Shown: one piece after another, positions 39,201-48,742 of the stretch
How the letters are laid out: each line of letters starts with the position of its first letter
Position numbering within the stretch: the first letter of the stretch is position 1
NCBI RefSeq assembly: GCF_015461835.1
Contig: NZ_JACOPX010000005.1
Span: 62,001 to 126,000, forward strand
Direction: 5' to 3'
DNA: 64,000 bases
From: Pseudomonas neuropathica
Lineage (GTDB): Bacteria > Pseudomonadota > Gammaproteobacteria > Pseudomonadales > Pseudomonadaceae
The notes under the pieces: model-generated
The model's input: only the letters and a program-made list of their open reading frames with translations
Databases searched by the model: none
What the model was told of the DNA's origin: nothing
Made by a program: the position numbers and the translations under genes

Positions 39201-40427
39201 TCAGTCACAGCCTGTCTGCGCCAATGCCACCCGCAACCGCGCCGCACTCTCGCGCTGACAATTCAACTGCACCCGCGCCAGCCCCAACCAATCCGCCATC
39301 CGCCGCAGATTCTCCGCCAGCGCCAGCATCCCCTGCTCATCCAGCCCCGGCGCTTCCTCGTGCAGCGCATGCACCGCCAACTGCCCCGCCGCCCGCTCGG
39401 CGCGCAAATCGACCCGTGCGGCGATCCTCTCGTTGTGCAAAAACGGCAACACGTAATAGCCGTAAACCCGTTTGTCCTGTGGCGTATAAATCTCCAGCCG
39501 ATAGCGAAAATCGAACAAGCGCTCAGTCCGGCTACGCTCCCAGATCAACGAATCAAAGGGCGACAGCAGCGCACTGGCCATGACCTTGCGCGGGACGCTC
39601 GGCTCCGGCAGGCAATAGGCGATTTGCCGCCAACCGGCGACCTCGCACATCTGCAACTGCCCGGCTTCAACCAGTTCCGCGAGACGTGGCCGCGCATCCG
39701 CCGGATTCAGACGAAAGTAATCACGCAGGTCTTTTTCAGTACCGACACCCAAGGCCTGTGCCGCGTGCAACAGCAGCCCACGTTGCGCTTCGGCTTCATC
39801 AGGCAACGCCTGTTGCAAGATCGATGAAGGGATCACCCGCTCCGGCAAATCATACAAACGCTCAAAACCACGCCGCCCCGCCACCGTCACTTCACCCGCA
39901 GCGAACAGCCACTCCAGCGCATGTTTTTCCGCGCTCCAGTCCCACCACGGTCCGGCCTTGTCTGCACGGGTTGAAAGGCTGCCGGCGCCCAACGCGCCCT
40001 GCTCTTCCACCGAATTCAAGACCCGACGCACCACGTCCTGCTGCTCGCGACCGAATCTGGCCAGTTGCTGATAAATATCCTCGCCACGCCTGGCCCGCTG
40101 CATGCGCCAGCCCAGCAACGGATACATCGACATCGGCAGCAACGAGGCTTCGTGTCCCCAGTATTCGAACAACGTGCGACGTCGCCCCGAACTCCAGGCA
40201 GCCTGGTCGAGCAAGTCGGAAGAATAGGAACCGAGACGGGAAAACAGCGGCAGGTAGTGCGAGCGCACCACGGCGTTGACGGAGTCGATTTGCAGCAAAC
40301 CCAGCCTTTCGATCAGCCGGTTGACGTGTGGCGCCTTGACGGTCGGCGGCTGGCGCCCGTTGAACCCTTGGGCAGCCAGCGCCAGTCGTCGCGCCTGTTT
40401 GAGGGAAAAGGCCAGAGTCGCGGGCAT
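39201..40427 (-). CDS. ycaQ: YcaQ-family DNA glycosylase (interstrand crosslink unhooking)
   Basis: The 408-residue winged-helix protein (DUF1006/HTH_42) has the N-terminal catalytic segment LIERLGLLQIDSVNAVVRSHYLPLFSRLG, in which QID is the QxD motif described for YcaQ; AlkZ-type enzymes have QxQ. FEYWGHEASLLPM and LLSPFDSLIWERSRTERLFDFRYRLEIY are further family blocks. It probably unhooks alkylation crosslinks in DNA. ATG 40427 is chosen because AGGAG lies 6 bp upstream. It ends close to a REPIN. Confidence 0.9.
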   Translation of the reverse strand: MPATLAFSLKQARRLALAAQGFNGRQPPTVKAPHVNRLIERLGLLQIDSVNAVVRSHYLPLFSRLGSYSSDLLDQAAWSSGRRRTLFEYWGHEASLLPMSMYPLLGWRMQRARRGEDIYQQLARFGREQQDVVRRVLNSVEEQGALGAGSLSTRADKAGPWWDWSAEKHALEWLFAAGEVTVAGRRGFERLYDLPERVIPSSILQQALPDEAEAQRGLLLHAAQALGVGTEKDLRDYFRLNPADARPRLAELVEAGQLQMCEVAGWRQIAYCLPEPSVPRKVMASALLSPFDSLIWERSRTERLFDFRYRLEIYTPQDKRVYGYYVLPFLHNERIAARVDLRAERAAGQLAVHALHEEAPGLDEQGMLALAENLRRMADWLGLARVQLNCQRESAARLRVALAQTGCD

Positions 40428-40507
40428 GAGCATCTCCTTGTCTGCTCGCAACCTACCTCACTGGAAGAGGGTTTGTGTAGCGTTCTGCTCATCATTTATG
40501 CAACGGG

Positions 40508-40729
40508 TCATTTATGCATCGGATCATCCCAGAACGGCCGCACGGACTCGTGTTCAACGTCGGCACGACTGACGCCGATGTCTTTCAACGCTTCGTCGCT
40601 CAGACTGGCGAGCAACTCGCGTTCACGGTGCAATTCGTACCAGCGGCTAAACTTGTGCAGCAGGTCGGAAACGAGATGGCCGTGGCCGGAAAATTTTGCG
40701 TCGTCTACATACTCTCTTTGACCTTTCAT
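40508..40729 (-). CDS. DUF1127 small protein
   Basis: The 73-residue protein ends in the DUF1127 motif YELHRERELLASLSDEALKDIGVSRADVEHE. Proteins of this family with about 50 residues bind RNA and affect phosphate and carbon metabolism in alphaproteobacteria. This longer Pseudomonas form has an extra N-terminus of unknown role. AAAGGAGG directly precedes the ATG, so it is well translated. It is divergent from the LysR gene. Confidence 0.88.
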   Translation of the reverse strand: MKGQREYVDDAKFSGHGHLVSDLLHKFSRWYELHRERELLASLSDEALKDIGVSRADVEHESVRPFWDDPMHK

Positions 40730-40789
40730 CGTGTTGCCTCCTTTGTGGATGGCTCAAGTCTCGCGCCGGCGCTAAGATCAATCCAACGA

Positions 40790-41680
40790 ATGTTTCTGAT
40801 GGCATGCATCACGGAGATTCATCAATTGTCGGCCTACCCCAGTATCGATACCGATGTCCTGCGCACCTTTGTCGCGATTGCCGATCAGGGCGGTTTCACC
40901 CGCGCCGGCGAAATGGTCAACCGCACGCAGTCGGCGGTGAGCATGCAGATGAAGCGTCTGGAAGAAGACGTGTTGCAGCGGCAATTGTTTGAGCGCGACG
41001 GACGCCAGGTGCGCCTGACCGCTGAAGGCCAGGTGCTGCTCGGATACGCGCGGCGCATCCTCAAGCTGCACAGCGAAGTGTTCAACACCTTGCGCGAGCC
41101 GCACATGGTCGGCACCGTGCGCATCGGCACGCCGGATGACTACGTGATGCGTTTTCTGCCGGGGATCCTGTCGCGGTTTGCGCAGTTCTATCCACTTATC
41201 CAGATCGAAGTGCATTGCGAATCGACCAAACAACTGTTGCAGCGTACTGACCTGGATTTGTCGATCGTCACCCGTGAACCGGGCAACGAAATCGGTCAGT
41301 TGCTGCGCAAGGAGCGTTTTGTCTGGGCCGAGGCGCAGAATTTCAGCGCCCACGAACAAACGCCACTACCTCTGGCGATGTTCAACAGTGATTGTTTCTG
41401 CCGCTTGTGGGCGTGTAACGCACTGGATGCGATGGGCCGCGAATACCGCATCGCTTATAACAGCACCAGCCTCTCGGCGTTGATGGCGGTGGTGAGCGCG
41501 GGTCTGGCGATCACCGCGCAACTGGAAAGCCTGATCACCCCGGACATGCGCATTCTCGGCGCCGCCGAAGATCTGCCGCTGTTGCCCGAGGCCAGCATCA
41601 TGCTGATCCGCAACCTGAACAATCCGTCACCGATCACCGAGTGCCTGGCCGAGCATATCGTCGAAGGTTTTAAACTTTAA
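40790..41680 (+). CDS. LysR-family transcriptional regulator
   Basis: The protein is 296 residues from ATG 40790; ATG 40799 is equally possible and neither has a clear ribosome site. The winged HTH (DVLRTFVAIADQGGFTRAGEMVNRTQSAVSMQMKRLEEDVLQRQLFERDGR) lies at about 20-70, followed by a LysR effector domain that is rather short at its end. It overlaps the TauE/SafE gene by 11 bp at the 3' end. The target is unknown; the nearest candidates are the DUF1127 gene and the exporter. Confidence 0.88.
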   Translation: MFLMACITEIHQLSAYPSIDTDVLRTFVAIADQGGFTRAGEMVNRTQSAVSMQMKRLEEDVLQRQLFERDGRQVRLTAEGQVLLGYARRILKLHSEVFNTLREPHMVGTVRIGTPDDYVMRFLPGILSRFAQFYPLIQIEVHCESTKQLLQRTDLDLSIVTREPGNEIGQLLRKERFVWAEAQNFSAHEQTPLPLAMFNSDCFCRLWACNALDAMGREYRIAYNSTSLSALMAVVSAGLAITAQLESLITPDMRILGAAEDLPLLPEASIMLIRNLNNPSPITECLAEHIVEGFKL

Positions 41681-42419
41681 ACGCGAGCATCACCGCACAC
41701 AGCACCAGAAAACCGCAGAACAGCCCGCGCAGAAGTTTTTCCGGCATGGCGTGGGCAACTTTCACCCCCCAACTGATACTCGCCAGACCGCCGATGGCCA
41801 GCGGCAGGCCGATCATCCAGTCCACTTCGTGATGTACCGCGTAGGTCACCAGGGTCACGCCGGTGCTAGGCAACGCCAGCGCCAGCGACAAGCCCTGAGC
41901 GACCACTTGCGTGGTGCCGAAGAGGCTGGTCAGCACTGGCGTTGCCACCACGGCACCGCCGACACCGAACAAGCCGCCCATGGTTCCGGACGCCGCACCG
42001 AGGACGCCGAGCCAAGGCCAGGAATAGCGCATCTCGGAAGTCGCAGCGGGTTGCTTGCCAAACATCTTCAGCAGGTTGTACGCCGAGAGCACCACCAGGA
42101 AAGCGACAAAGCCGATGCGCATGGTTTGCGCATCGATACCCACCGCCCAGATCGAACCGATCCACGCAAAGCAGAAACCCATCAGCGCCAAGGGCAGCGC
42201 ATGCCGCAGTTCGATGCGATTGCGCTGGTGATAGCGCCACAGCGCCAGCATCACGTTCGGCACCACCATGACCAGCGCCGTGCCTTGGGCAATCTGCTGA
42301 TCGAGGCCGAACCACACACCGAGCAACGGGATAGCAATCAAGCCGCCGCCGATGCCGAAAATGCCGCCAAGTGTGCCAAGGGCGGCGCCGAACAGCAGGT
42401 ACAACAAAAACTCCATCAC
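41670..42419 (-). CDS. TauE/SafE-family anion exporter
   Basis: The 249-residue protein has eight predicted helices with the repeated family motif GTLGGIFGIGGGLIAIPLL (residues 16-34) and ASGTMGGLFGVGGAVVATPVL (about 138-158). The family exports sulfite, sulfoacetate or related organic anions. It is divergent from the second LysR gene (42529), which may regulate it. No sulfonate catabolic gene is adjacent. Confidence 0.9.
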   Translation of the reverse strand: MMEFLLYLLFGAALGTLGGIFGIGGGLIAIPLLGVWFGLDQQIAQGTALVMVVPNVMLALWRYHQRNRIELRHALPLALMGFCFAWIGSIWAVGIDAQTMRIGFVAFLVVLSAYNLLKMFGKQPAATSEMRYSWPWLGVLGAASGTMGGLFGVGGAVVATPVLTSLFGTTQVVAQGLSLALALPSTGVTLVTYAVHHEVDWMIGLPLAIGGLASISWGVKVAHAMPEKLLRGLFCGFLVLCAVMLAFKV

Positions 42420-42528
42420 AGCTGAATTCCTCTTACGTCAGGCGATTCATCCTACGCAGTCGTGGCTGGCGGGGAAACGCACAGCAACGCACAATGGCTA
42501 TGCCGATTTCGCACAAGCGTGAATTCTC

Positions 42529-43485
42529 ATGAACCCCAACCAACTGACTGAACAATTAGGGCTGTTTCTCGATGTGCTGGAGAGTGGCAGCTTTTCCGCC
42601 GCCTCGCGCCGTCATCCGCTGACACCTTCGGCCGTTGCGCGACGCATCGACAGCCTGGAAAGCGCCGTCGGCAGCCAGTTATTTATACGCAGCACCCACG
42701 CCGTCAGAGCAACACCCGCCGGTCTGGCGTTTGCCGAACGTGCCCGGCGCATTGTCGCCGAGTTGCAACTGGCGCGGGCCGAAGCCGTGTCCTTGAGCAG
42801 CGCGCCGGAAGGCTTGATTCGCATCGACGCCCCCGCCGCGTTCGGACGACGGCATCTGGCACCGGTGATCGCCGACTTTCTCGTCCTCTACCCGGGGCTG
42901 GATGTGCAGTTGCACTTGATCGACAGTTTCGTCGACATGGGCGGCTCGAACCTGGGCAAGGTTGACCTGGTGCTGCGTGCCGGGCAAATGGCTGACACAC
43001 GATTGGTGGCCACGCCTTTGGCAAGCATGGTGCGCATAGCCTGTGCCAGTCCTGACTATCTCAAACGCCGGGGTGTGCCCGGCAGTCCGGCGCAACTTGG
43101 CGAGCATGACGGTCTGGACTGGGAAGGCCTCGCCCCGCCTTTTGCCTGGCGGTTCGAGCAGGACGGCCAGATGCACTTGCACCGCCCGGCGCGCATCCGC
43201 ATGAGCGCCAACAATGCCGAAGCGCTGGTGTGTGGGGCTTTGGCGGGATTAGGGATTGCGCATTTGCCGACCTGGCTGGCGAGCGAATACCTGCTGCGCG
43301 GAGAACTGGTCCCGCTGTTCTGCGAGAACGGCCTGCCGCCCCCGGAATCCACCGGCATCTACGCACTGCGCATGGAACAGCAAACCAACTCGCGCAGCCG
43401 CTTGTTGCTTGAATACCTCAAGACTCGTTTCAGTCCAGTGCCGCCGTGGGATCTGGCGCTGCAACGGGATCTCGGCCGCCATTAG
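42529..43485 (+). CDS. LysR-family regulator, divergent from the TauE/SafE exporter
   Basis: The 318-residue protein has an N-terminal HTH (LGLFLDVLESGSFSAASRRHPLTPSAVARRIDSLESAVGSQLFIRSTHAV) and an effector domain with GLIRIDAPAAFGRRHLAPVIADFL, GKVDLVLRAG and LVCGALAGLGIAHLPTWLASEYL. This is the CrgA/AaeR-like LysR subgroup that often regulates a divergent transporter. The 109 bp intergenic region with the exporter should hold its site. Confidence 0.9.
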   Translation: MNPNQLTEQLGLFLDVLESGSFSAASRRHPLTPSAVARRIDSLESAVGSQLFIRSTHAVRATPAGLAFAERARRIVAELQLARAEAVSLSSAPEGLIRIDAPAAFGRRHLAPVIADFLVLYPGLDVQLHLIDSFVDMGGSNLGKVDLVLRAGQMADTRLVATPLASMVRIACASPDYLKRRGVPGSPAQLGEHDGLDWEGLAPPFAWRFEQDGQMHLHRPARIRMSANNAEALVCGALAGLGIAHLPTWLASEYLLRGELVPLFCENGLPPPESTGIYALRMEQQTNSRSRLLLEYLKTRFSPVPPWDLALQRDLGRH

Positions 43486-43557
43486 ATCCGGAGAATTATC
43501 TGGCGCATTAAAGATTCGAGCGCTAGATTCATGACCATCACCGAACAAGGCTTTGAC

Positions 43558-44013
43558 ATGACTTCCCAACGCGACACCTGCGACGACCTGCTGCTGGATA
43601 ACCAGGCCTGCTTCGCCCTGCATTCCACTTCGCTGATGATGACCAAGGTCTACAAGCCGCTGCTGCAAGCCTTGAACCTGACCTATCCGCAGTACCTGGC
43701 GATGATGGTGTTGTGGGAGAAGGATGGATTGACGGTCGGAGAAATCAGCACTCGACTACTGACCGATCCTGGCTCGCTGACGCCACTGCTCAAGCGTCTG
43801 GAAGGCGAAGGGTTGCTCAGCCGCACCCGCAGTCGTGAGGATGAGCGGGTAGTGATTGTCGAGCTGACCGAGCAAGGCCAAGCGCTGAAAGAAAAAGCCC
43901 AGACCGTTCCGCAATGCATCCTCGGCGCCAGCGGCTTCACCCTGGAACGCCTGCAAAACCTGCAATCAGAGTTGCAGGCGCTGCGTAGCCATCTACAAGA
44001 AAGCCTTATCTAA
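43558..44013 (+). CDS. ohrR: Organic hydroperoxide-sensing repressor OhrR
   Basis: The 151-residue MarR protein has the OhrR signature LLLDNQACFALHSTSLMMTK with reactive Cys18 and a C-terminal Cys120 (TVPQCILGASG), so it is a two-Cys OhrR. The wing is at about 85-100 (RTRSREDERVVIVEL). ATG 43558 is preferred by analogy; GTG and ATG upstream could add nine residues. It lies upstream of ohr in the same direction, separated by a REPIN and the operator region. Confidence 0.92.
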   Translation: MTSQRDTCDDLLLDNQACFALHSTSLMMTKVYKPLLQALNLTYPQYLAMMVLWEKDGLTVGEISTRLLTDPGSLTPLLKRLEGEGLLSRTRSREDERVVIVELTEQGQALKEKAQTVPQCILGASGFTLERLQNLQSELQALRSHLQESLI

Positions 44014-44027
44014 GGCCCACCAATCCC

Positions 44028-44117
44028 TGTAGGAGTGAGCCTGCTCGCGATAGCGGTGTGCCAGTCAACTCAGAAGTCGACTGAACCACCGCTATCGCGA
44101 GCGGGCTCACTCCTACA
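44028..44117. repeat. REP doublet (REPIN) 5 between ohrR and ohr
   Basis: Inverted copies of the GCGAGCAGGCTCACTCC-type REP occur at 44028-44050 and 44094-44117. The arms here are extended further by GATAGCGGTG/CACCGCTATC, making this the longest perfect hairpin of the set. Unlike the others it lies between two genes in the same direction, so it may separate ohrR from ohr transcription. Confidence 0.92.
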
Positions 44118-44240
44118 TTTGATCTCGTCGTCTGAAAAATATTTTTCAACGCCTGATCTCCCCGCCATCCCGTCTAAATCGCACTTTTCAGGCTGACCAG
44201 CGATTCGCCGTTTTGCCGAAACGCAAATTCTTCAGAAATT

Positions 44241-44258
44241 TATCTTGCGCGCAATATA
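44241..44258 (+). promoter_or_regulatory. Candidate OhrR operator in front of ohr
   Basis: The sequence TATCTTGCGCGCAATATA is a near-perfect 18 bp dyad; 16 of 18 positions match. It lies about 80 bp upstream of the ohr ATG. It is followed by three spaced TTAGCGC motifs (from about 44259, 44289 and 44302) that may be further contacts. The whole 44014-44337 interval contains no gene. Confidence 0.55.
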
Positions 44259-44337
44259 TTAGCGCGATACATTCACTTCGCACTTACTTAGCGCGCAAAC
44301 AATTAGCGCAAAAAAAACACTCAACGAGGCTCACACC

Positions 44338-44757
44338 ATGCAAACTCTCTACACTGCAATCGCAACCTCCACTGGCGGCCGTGACGGTCGTGCGGTCTCC
44401 AGCGACAACATCCTCGACGTCAAACTCGCCACTCCGAAAGAACTCGGCGGTGCCGGCGGCGCGGCAACCAACCCAGAGCAACTGTTCGCTGCCGGCTACT
44501 CGGCCTGCTTCATCGGCGCACTGAAATTCGTCGCCGGCCAGACCAAACGCAAAATCCCTGACGACGCCTCGATCACCGCCCACGTCGGTATCGGCCAGAT
44601 CCCTGGCGGTTTCGGTCTGGACATCGACCTGCACATCAGCCTGCCAGGCCTGGAACAAGCCGATGCGCAAGCGCTGGTCGACGCCGCTCACCAGGTCTGC
44701 CCGTACTCCAACGCCACCCGTGGCAACGTCGATGTACGTCTGCACGTCACCGTTTGA
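44338..44757 (+). CDS. ohr: Organic hydroperoxide resistance peroxidase Ohr
   Basis: The 139-residue OsmC-family enzyme has peroxidatic Cys57 (AAGYSACFIGAL) and resolving Cys121 (HQVCPYSNATRG). It also has the catalytic Arg (GGRDGR) and Glu (NPEQLFAAG). It reduces fatty-acid and organic hydroperoxides with lipoylated partners. It is under OhrR control by position. Confidence 0.95.
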   Translation: MQTLYTAIATSTGGRDGRAVSSDNILDVKLATPKELGGAGGAATNPEQLFAAGYSACFIGALKFVAGQTKRKIPDDASITAHVGIGQIPGGFGLDIDLHISLPGLEQADAQALVDAAHQVCPYSNATRGNVDVRLHVTV

Positions 44758-44773
44758 AGCCATACGCAAATTC

Positions 44774-44847
44774 CAATGTAGGAGTGAGCCTGCGGCGTGA
44801 CACATATCGCAGGCGCAAAAAAGCCCGGCTCAATGGCCGGGCTTTTT
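44774..44847. terminator. Degenerate REP followed by a bidirectional terminator (ohr/efp)
   Basis: A truncated REP (44777-44793) is followed by an AAAAAGCCCGGC/GCCGGGCTTTTT hairpin at 44817-44847 between convergent ohr and efp. Confidence 0.85.
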
Positions 44848-44867
44848 CTTTCCGTAAAAAGCAGTGC

Positions 44868-45437
44868 TTATTTGGCACGGCCTTTGTAGGAACCGCCTTC
44901 GCGGGTGTCGATTTCGATCTTGTCACCGATTTCGATGAAGTCAGCAACCTGCAGCTCAGTACCATTAGCCAGTTTGGCTGGCTTCATGACTTTGCCGGAA
45001 GTGTCGCCACGAGCCGAACCTTCGGTGTAGTCAACTACGCGCACGATGGTGGTCGGCAGCTCTACGGAAACCAGACGCTCTTCGAAGAAGATCGCTTCGC
45101 AAACATCGGTCATGCCTTCTTCAACGAAAGGCAGAACAGCTTCGATGTCTTCAGCGTTCAGCTCGTACATGGTGTAGTCAGTGGTGTCCATGAACGTGTA
45201 GGTGTCGCCGCTGATGAAGGACAGGGTCGCTTCTTTGCGGTCGAGGATTACGTCGTCCAGTTTGTCGTCAGCGCTGTAAACGATCTCGGTCTTGTAACCG
45301 GTCAGCAGGTTTTTCAGCTTGGTCTTCATGATCGCGCTGTTACGGCCCGACTTGGTGAATTCAGCTTTCTGAACCAGCCAAGGATCGTTCTCGAGACGGA
45401 TCACGGTACCGGGTTTCAGTTCTTTACCAGTTTTCAT
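44868..45437 (-). CDS. efp: Elongation factor P
   Basis: The 189-residue EF-P rescues ribosomes stalled at polyproline stretches. The tip of the KOW-like domain reads TKSGRNSA, which puts Arg at position 32 instead of Lys. This is the Pseudomonas type that is activated by rhamnosylation of Arg32. The modifying enzyme gene earP lies directly upstream in the same direction (48 bp), a conserved linkage. Confidence 0.96.
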   Translation of the reverse strand: MKTGKELKPGTVIRLENDPWLVQKAEFTKSGRNSAIMKTKLKNLLTGYKTEIVYSADDKLDDVILDRKEATLSFISGDTYTFMDTTDYTMYELNAEDIEAVLPFVEEGMTDVCEAIFFEERLVSVELPTTIVRVVDYTEGSARGDTSGKVMKPAKLANGTELQVADFIEIGDKIEIDTREGGSYKGRAK

Positions 45438-45485
45438 TGCGAATATCCGAATTTGGATGGGATTTACAAAAATCTAGGCCGCGTA

Positions 45486-46628
45486 TCATATCCAATTTAG
45501 GTAAAACTGTACCAGCGCTGCGGCAAGATCGGCCTGCAAGCCTTGTTCCAGACACCACGCTTCGGCATTTTCCTGCAGGTCTGGCCAATGTTTACGGACT
45601 TCGAGCCAGTGTTCACCGATGGGCTGACCGGCGCTCCAGGCTCGCCACAGACCGTTCATCGCCTCGGCAGCGGCCGGTGACAGACCTTTTGTGTAAAGCA
45701 CGAGGAAGGCATCAAGCTTGTCCAGATGGATGTCTTCGTCCTGCTGATAGATGTGCCAGAGCATCGGCCGCCCCGCCCACTGCGCCCGCACAAACGAGTC
45801 CTCACCACGCACCGCGTTAAAATCGCAGCACCAGAGCAACTGATCGTATTGATCCTGACGGACGAACGGCAACACCTGCACGGTCAACGACTGACGCACA
45901 TTGATCTCGCCCACCGTCAGCGCTTCCACCCCGAGCCAGCGCGCCACGTCGCCAAGAATCCGCCCTTCCGGCACCAACAGGTGAGTCGGCGCAGCGTCCG
46001 CCGCCAAAACGTCCAGCCAACTGGCCAACCCGGCGTTCTCGTAGGCAAACAGCGAAATCAGCTGGGCGCCAGGCGCACGATCGATCCCGAGACCTTGGAG
46101 GAATTGGCGCTGAGCCTCGGCATCCTGCTGAAATTGCCGACGCTGCTCGAGCAAGCCGCGCTCACGCAACAGCCCGCCAGTACCTGACTGGAATCCGGGA
46201 AAGAAGAAGAACTTCTGCACCGATTTGTATTTGACCGACGGCAACCCGTGACAGCCGATCACCCAGTCTTCGGCGCTGAGATAATCGAGGTTCATCCACA
46301 AGGGCGGCGGCTGTCGCGTGGCCATCGCGTCCATGTAGTCACTGGGCAACTGACAGGCGAACGCAGCAATCACCACATCCGCCGCCTCTGTGTGCACCCA
46401 CTCGGCTGGCCAGTGCCGCACTTCGACGCCTTGTTGCGATTGCTGTGCGGCGTTGATATCGATCGCCGGGCAAATGCGTTCGAATGCGCGCAGATCATCG
46501 ACCCACAAGCGCACCGCCAAACCATGCTCAGCCACCAATTGCCGAGCCAGACGCCAGGTCACGCCGATGTCGCCAAAGTTGTCGACCACGGTGCAAAAAA
46601 TATCCCAGCGGGGTTTCAATTGCGGCAT
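45486..46628 (-). CDS. earP: EF-P arginine rhamnosyltransferase EarP
   Basis: The 380-residue GT-B-fold enzyme transfers rhamnose from dTDP-rhamnose to Arg32 of EF-P. Near the N-terminus VVDNFGDIGVTWRLARQL holds the conserved Asp residues needed for catalysis. Near the C-terminus CDFNAVRGEDSFVRAQWAGRPMLWHIYQQ is the nucleotide-sugar-binding signature. It is followed by efp, and the two likely form one transcript. Confidence 0.95.
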   Translation of the reverse strand: MPQLKPRWDIFCTVVDNFGDIGVTWRLARQLVAEHGLAVRLWVDDLRAFERICPAIDINAAQQSQQGVEVRHWPAEWVHTEAADVVIAAFACQLPSDYMDAMATRQPPPLWMNLDYLSAEDWVIGCHGLPSVKYKSVQKFFFFPGFQSGTGGLLRERGLLEQRRQFQQDAEAQRQFLQGLGIDRAPGAQLISLFAYENAGLASWLDVLAADAAPTHLLVPEGRILGDVARWLGVEALTVGEINVRQSLTVQVLPFVRQDQYDQLLWCCDFNAVRGEDSFVRAQWAGRPMLWHIYQQDEDIHLDKLDAFLVLYTKGLSPAAAEAMNGLWRAWSAGQPIGEHWLEVRKHWPDLQENAEAWCLEQGLQADLAAALVQFYLNWI

Positions 46629-46752
46629 TCAAGACTCCCGTTGGCAAAAGCAGCGATTGTCCGCATAAATCACCTCGCGCAGAAGAGCCGACGGCGATTA
46701 ATCTTCGTGCGACAATCGCCACTTGCCCGCAATCACCCGCCAGGAGGCAGCC

Positions 46753-47160
46753 ATGCCCTACCGTCCCAACCCGCGTCGCCCGTTGCCTGTTCAGCTTAGC
46801 GCGCTGCATTTGACCGGCAGTATTGCCTTGGGCATGTGGCTGGGCTTCGTCGCCATTGCGCTGACCTGCTGGCTGCTGTCGCATTTGCTGTTCAAAGAAC
46901 AACTGGCACCGGTTGCCCAGGCTGTGCAGCAGTTGGCTAATCCACCGGCGGTGCAGGTGCAGCCGGATATTCCGCCGCAGAGCCCGCTGTTCCAACAGTA
47001 CGAAGAAAACCTGCGCAAGAGCGAGCAGCAAGTGCGTCTGGATCAGGCACGCGGCAGTACGCGCAATCTGTCGAATCCAAAATGCCAGTTCTGGTTGCAA
47101 CAGGATCAGACGGCTCCAAGCGAAAAATCCCGCGCCAACGTTTTGCAATTCTGCGATTGA
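46753..47160 (+). CDS. Single-span membrane protein of unknown function
   Basis: The 135-residue protein has a basic, proline-rich N-terminus (MPYRPNPRRPLPVQLSALHL), one membrane helix (about 22-45) and a Gln-rich, periplasmic or cytosolic C-terminal part with two Cys. AGGAGG at 46742-46747 fixes the start. It is 2 bp upstream of the GreA/B-like gene, so the pair is an operon. No family is recognised. Confidence 0.8.
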   Translation: MPYRPNPRRPLPVQLSALHLTGSIALGMWLGFVAIALTCWLLSHLLFKEQLAPVAQAVQQLANPPAVQVQPDIPPQSPLFQQYEENLRKSEQQVRLDQARGSTRNLSNPKCQFWLQQDQTAPSEKSRANVLQFCD

Positions 47161-47162
47161 TC

Positions 47163-47645
47163 ATGAACAAGCACGCCGTCCACCAACTGATTCTCGACAA
47201 ATTGCGCATCGACCTCGATATCGCCGAACGCGCCGCGCAAACCGCTTACGAAACCGCGACGCACGAAGAAAACATCGCCGAAAACAAGTACGACACGCTG
47301 GGTCTGGAAGCGTCGTATCTGGCAGCCGGGCAAGCAAAACGGGTCGAGGAAATCCGTCAGTCTTTGGCGTTGTGCCAGAACCTGACGCTGCGGGCCTACG
47401 ATGAAAACCGTGGTATCGAAGTCGGTGCCCTGCTCGGCCTGGAGGACGAAAAGGGTCGCGAGCAATGGCTGTTTCTGGCGCCGGATGCAGCAGGCCTGAA
47501 AGTCGATGTGGTCGGTCAGCCGATTACCGTCATCACTCCGCGCTCGCCGCTGGGCAAAGGTCTGCTGGGCAAGTGCGAAGGTGATGAGGTGGAGATTCTG
47601 GTGGCGGGCACTCGGCAACAGTTTGCTGTCACCGAGGTACTCTGA
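47163..47645 (+). CDS. GreA/GreB-like small transcription factor (C-terminal FKBP-like domain)
   Basis: The 160-residue protein has an N-terminal coiled coil (about residues 5-75) and a C-terminal domain with VEILVAGTRQQFAVTEVL and VITPRSPLGKGLLGKCEGDEVEI, the GreA/GreB C-terminal signature. The acidic tip residues of the GreA coiled coil are not evident, so it may bind RNA polymerase without stimulating cleavage, like Rnk or DksA-type factors. It is in an operon with the membrane protein and convergent with cysB. Confidence 0.75.
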   Translation: MNKHAVHQLILDKLRIDLDIAERAAQTAYETATHEENIAENKYDTLGLEASYLAAGQAKRVEEIRQSLALCQNLTLRAYDENRGIEVGALLGLEDEKGREQWLFLAPDAAGLKVDVVGQPITVITPRSPLGKGLLGKCEGDEVEILVAGTRQQFAVTEVL

Positions 47646-47654
47646 GGCAACTGA

Positions 47655-48638
<984 letters not shown>

Positions 48639-48742
48639 TCAAAGCAGGTAGACGCCACGGGCATCAGCGACGGTATATAACTATATTAATGGTTTGAATA
48701 ATAAATCTAGAACTTTTTTATCAAAGCGCCATTATTCCTGCC

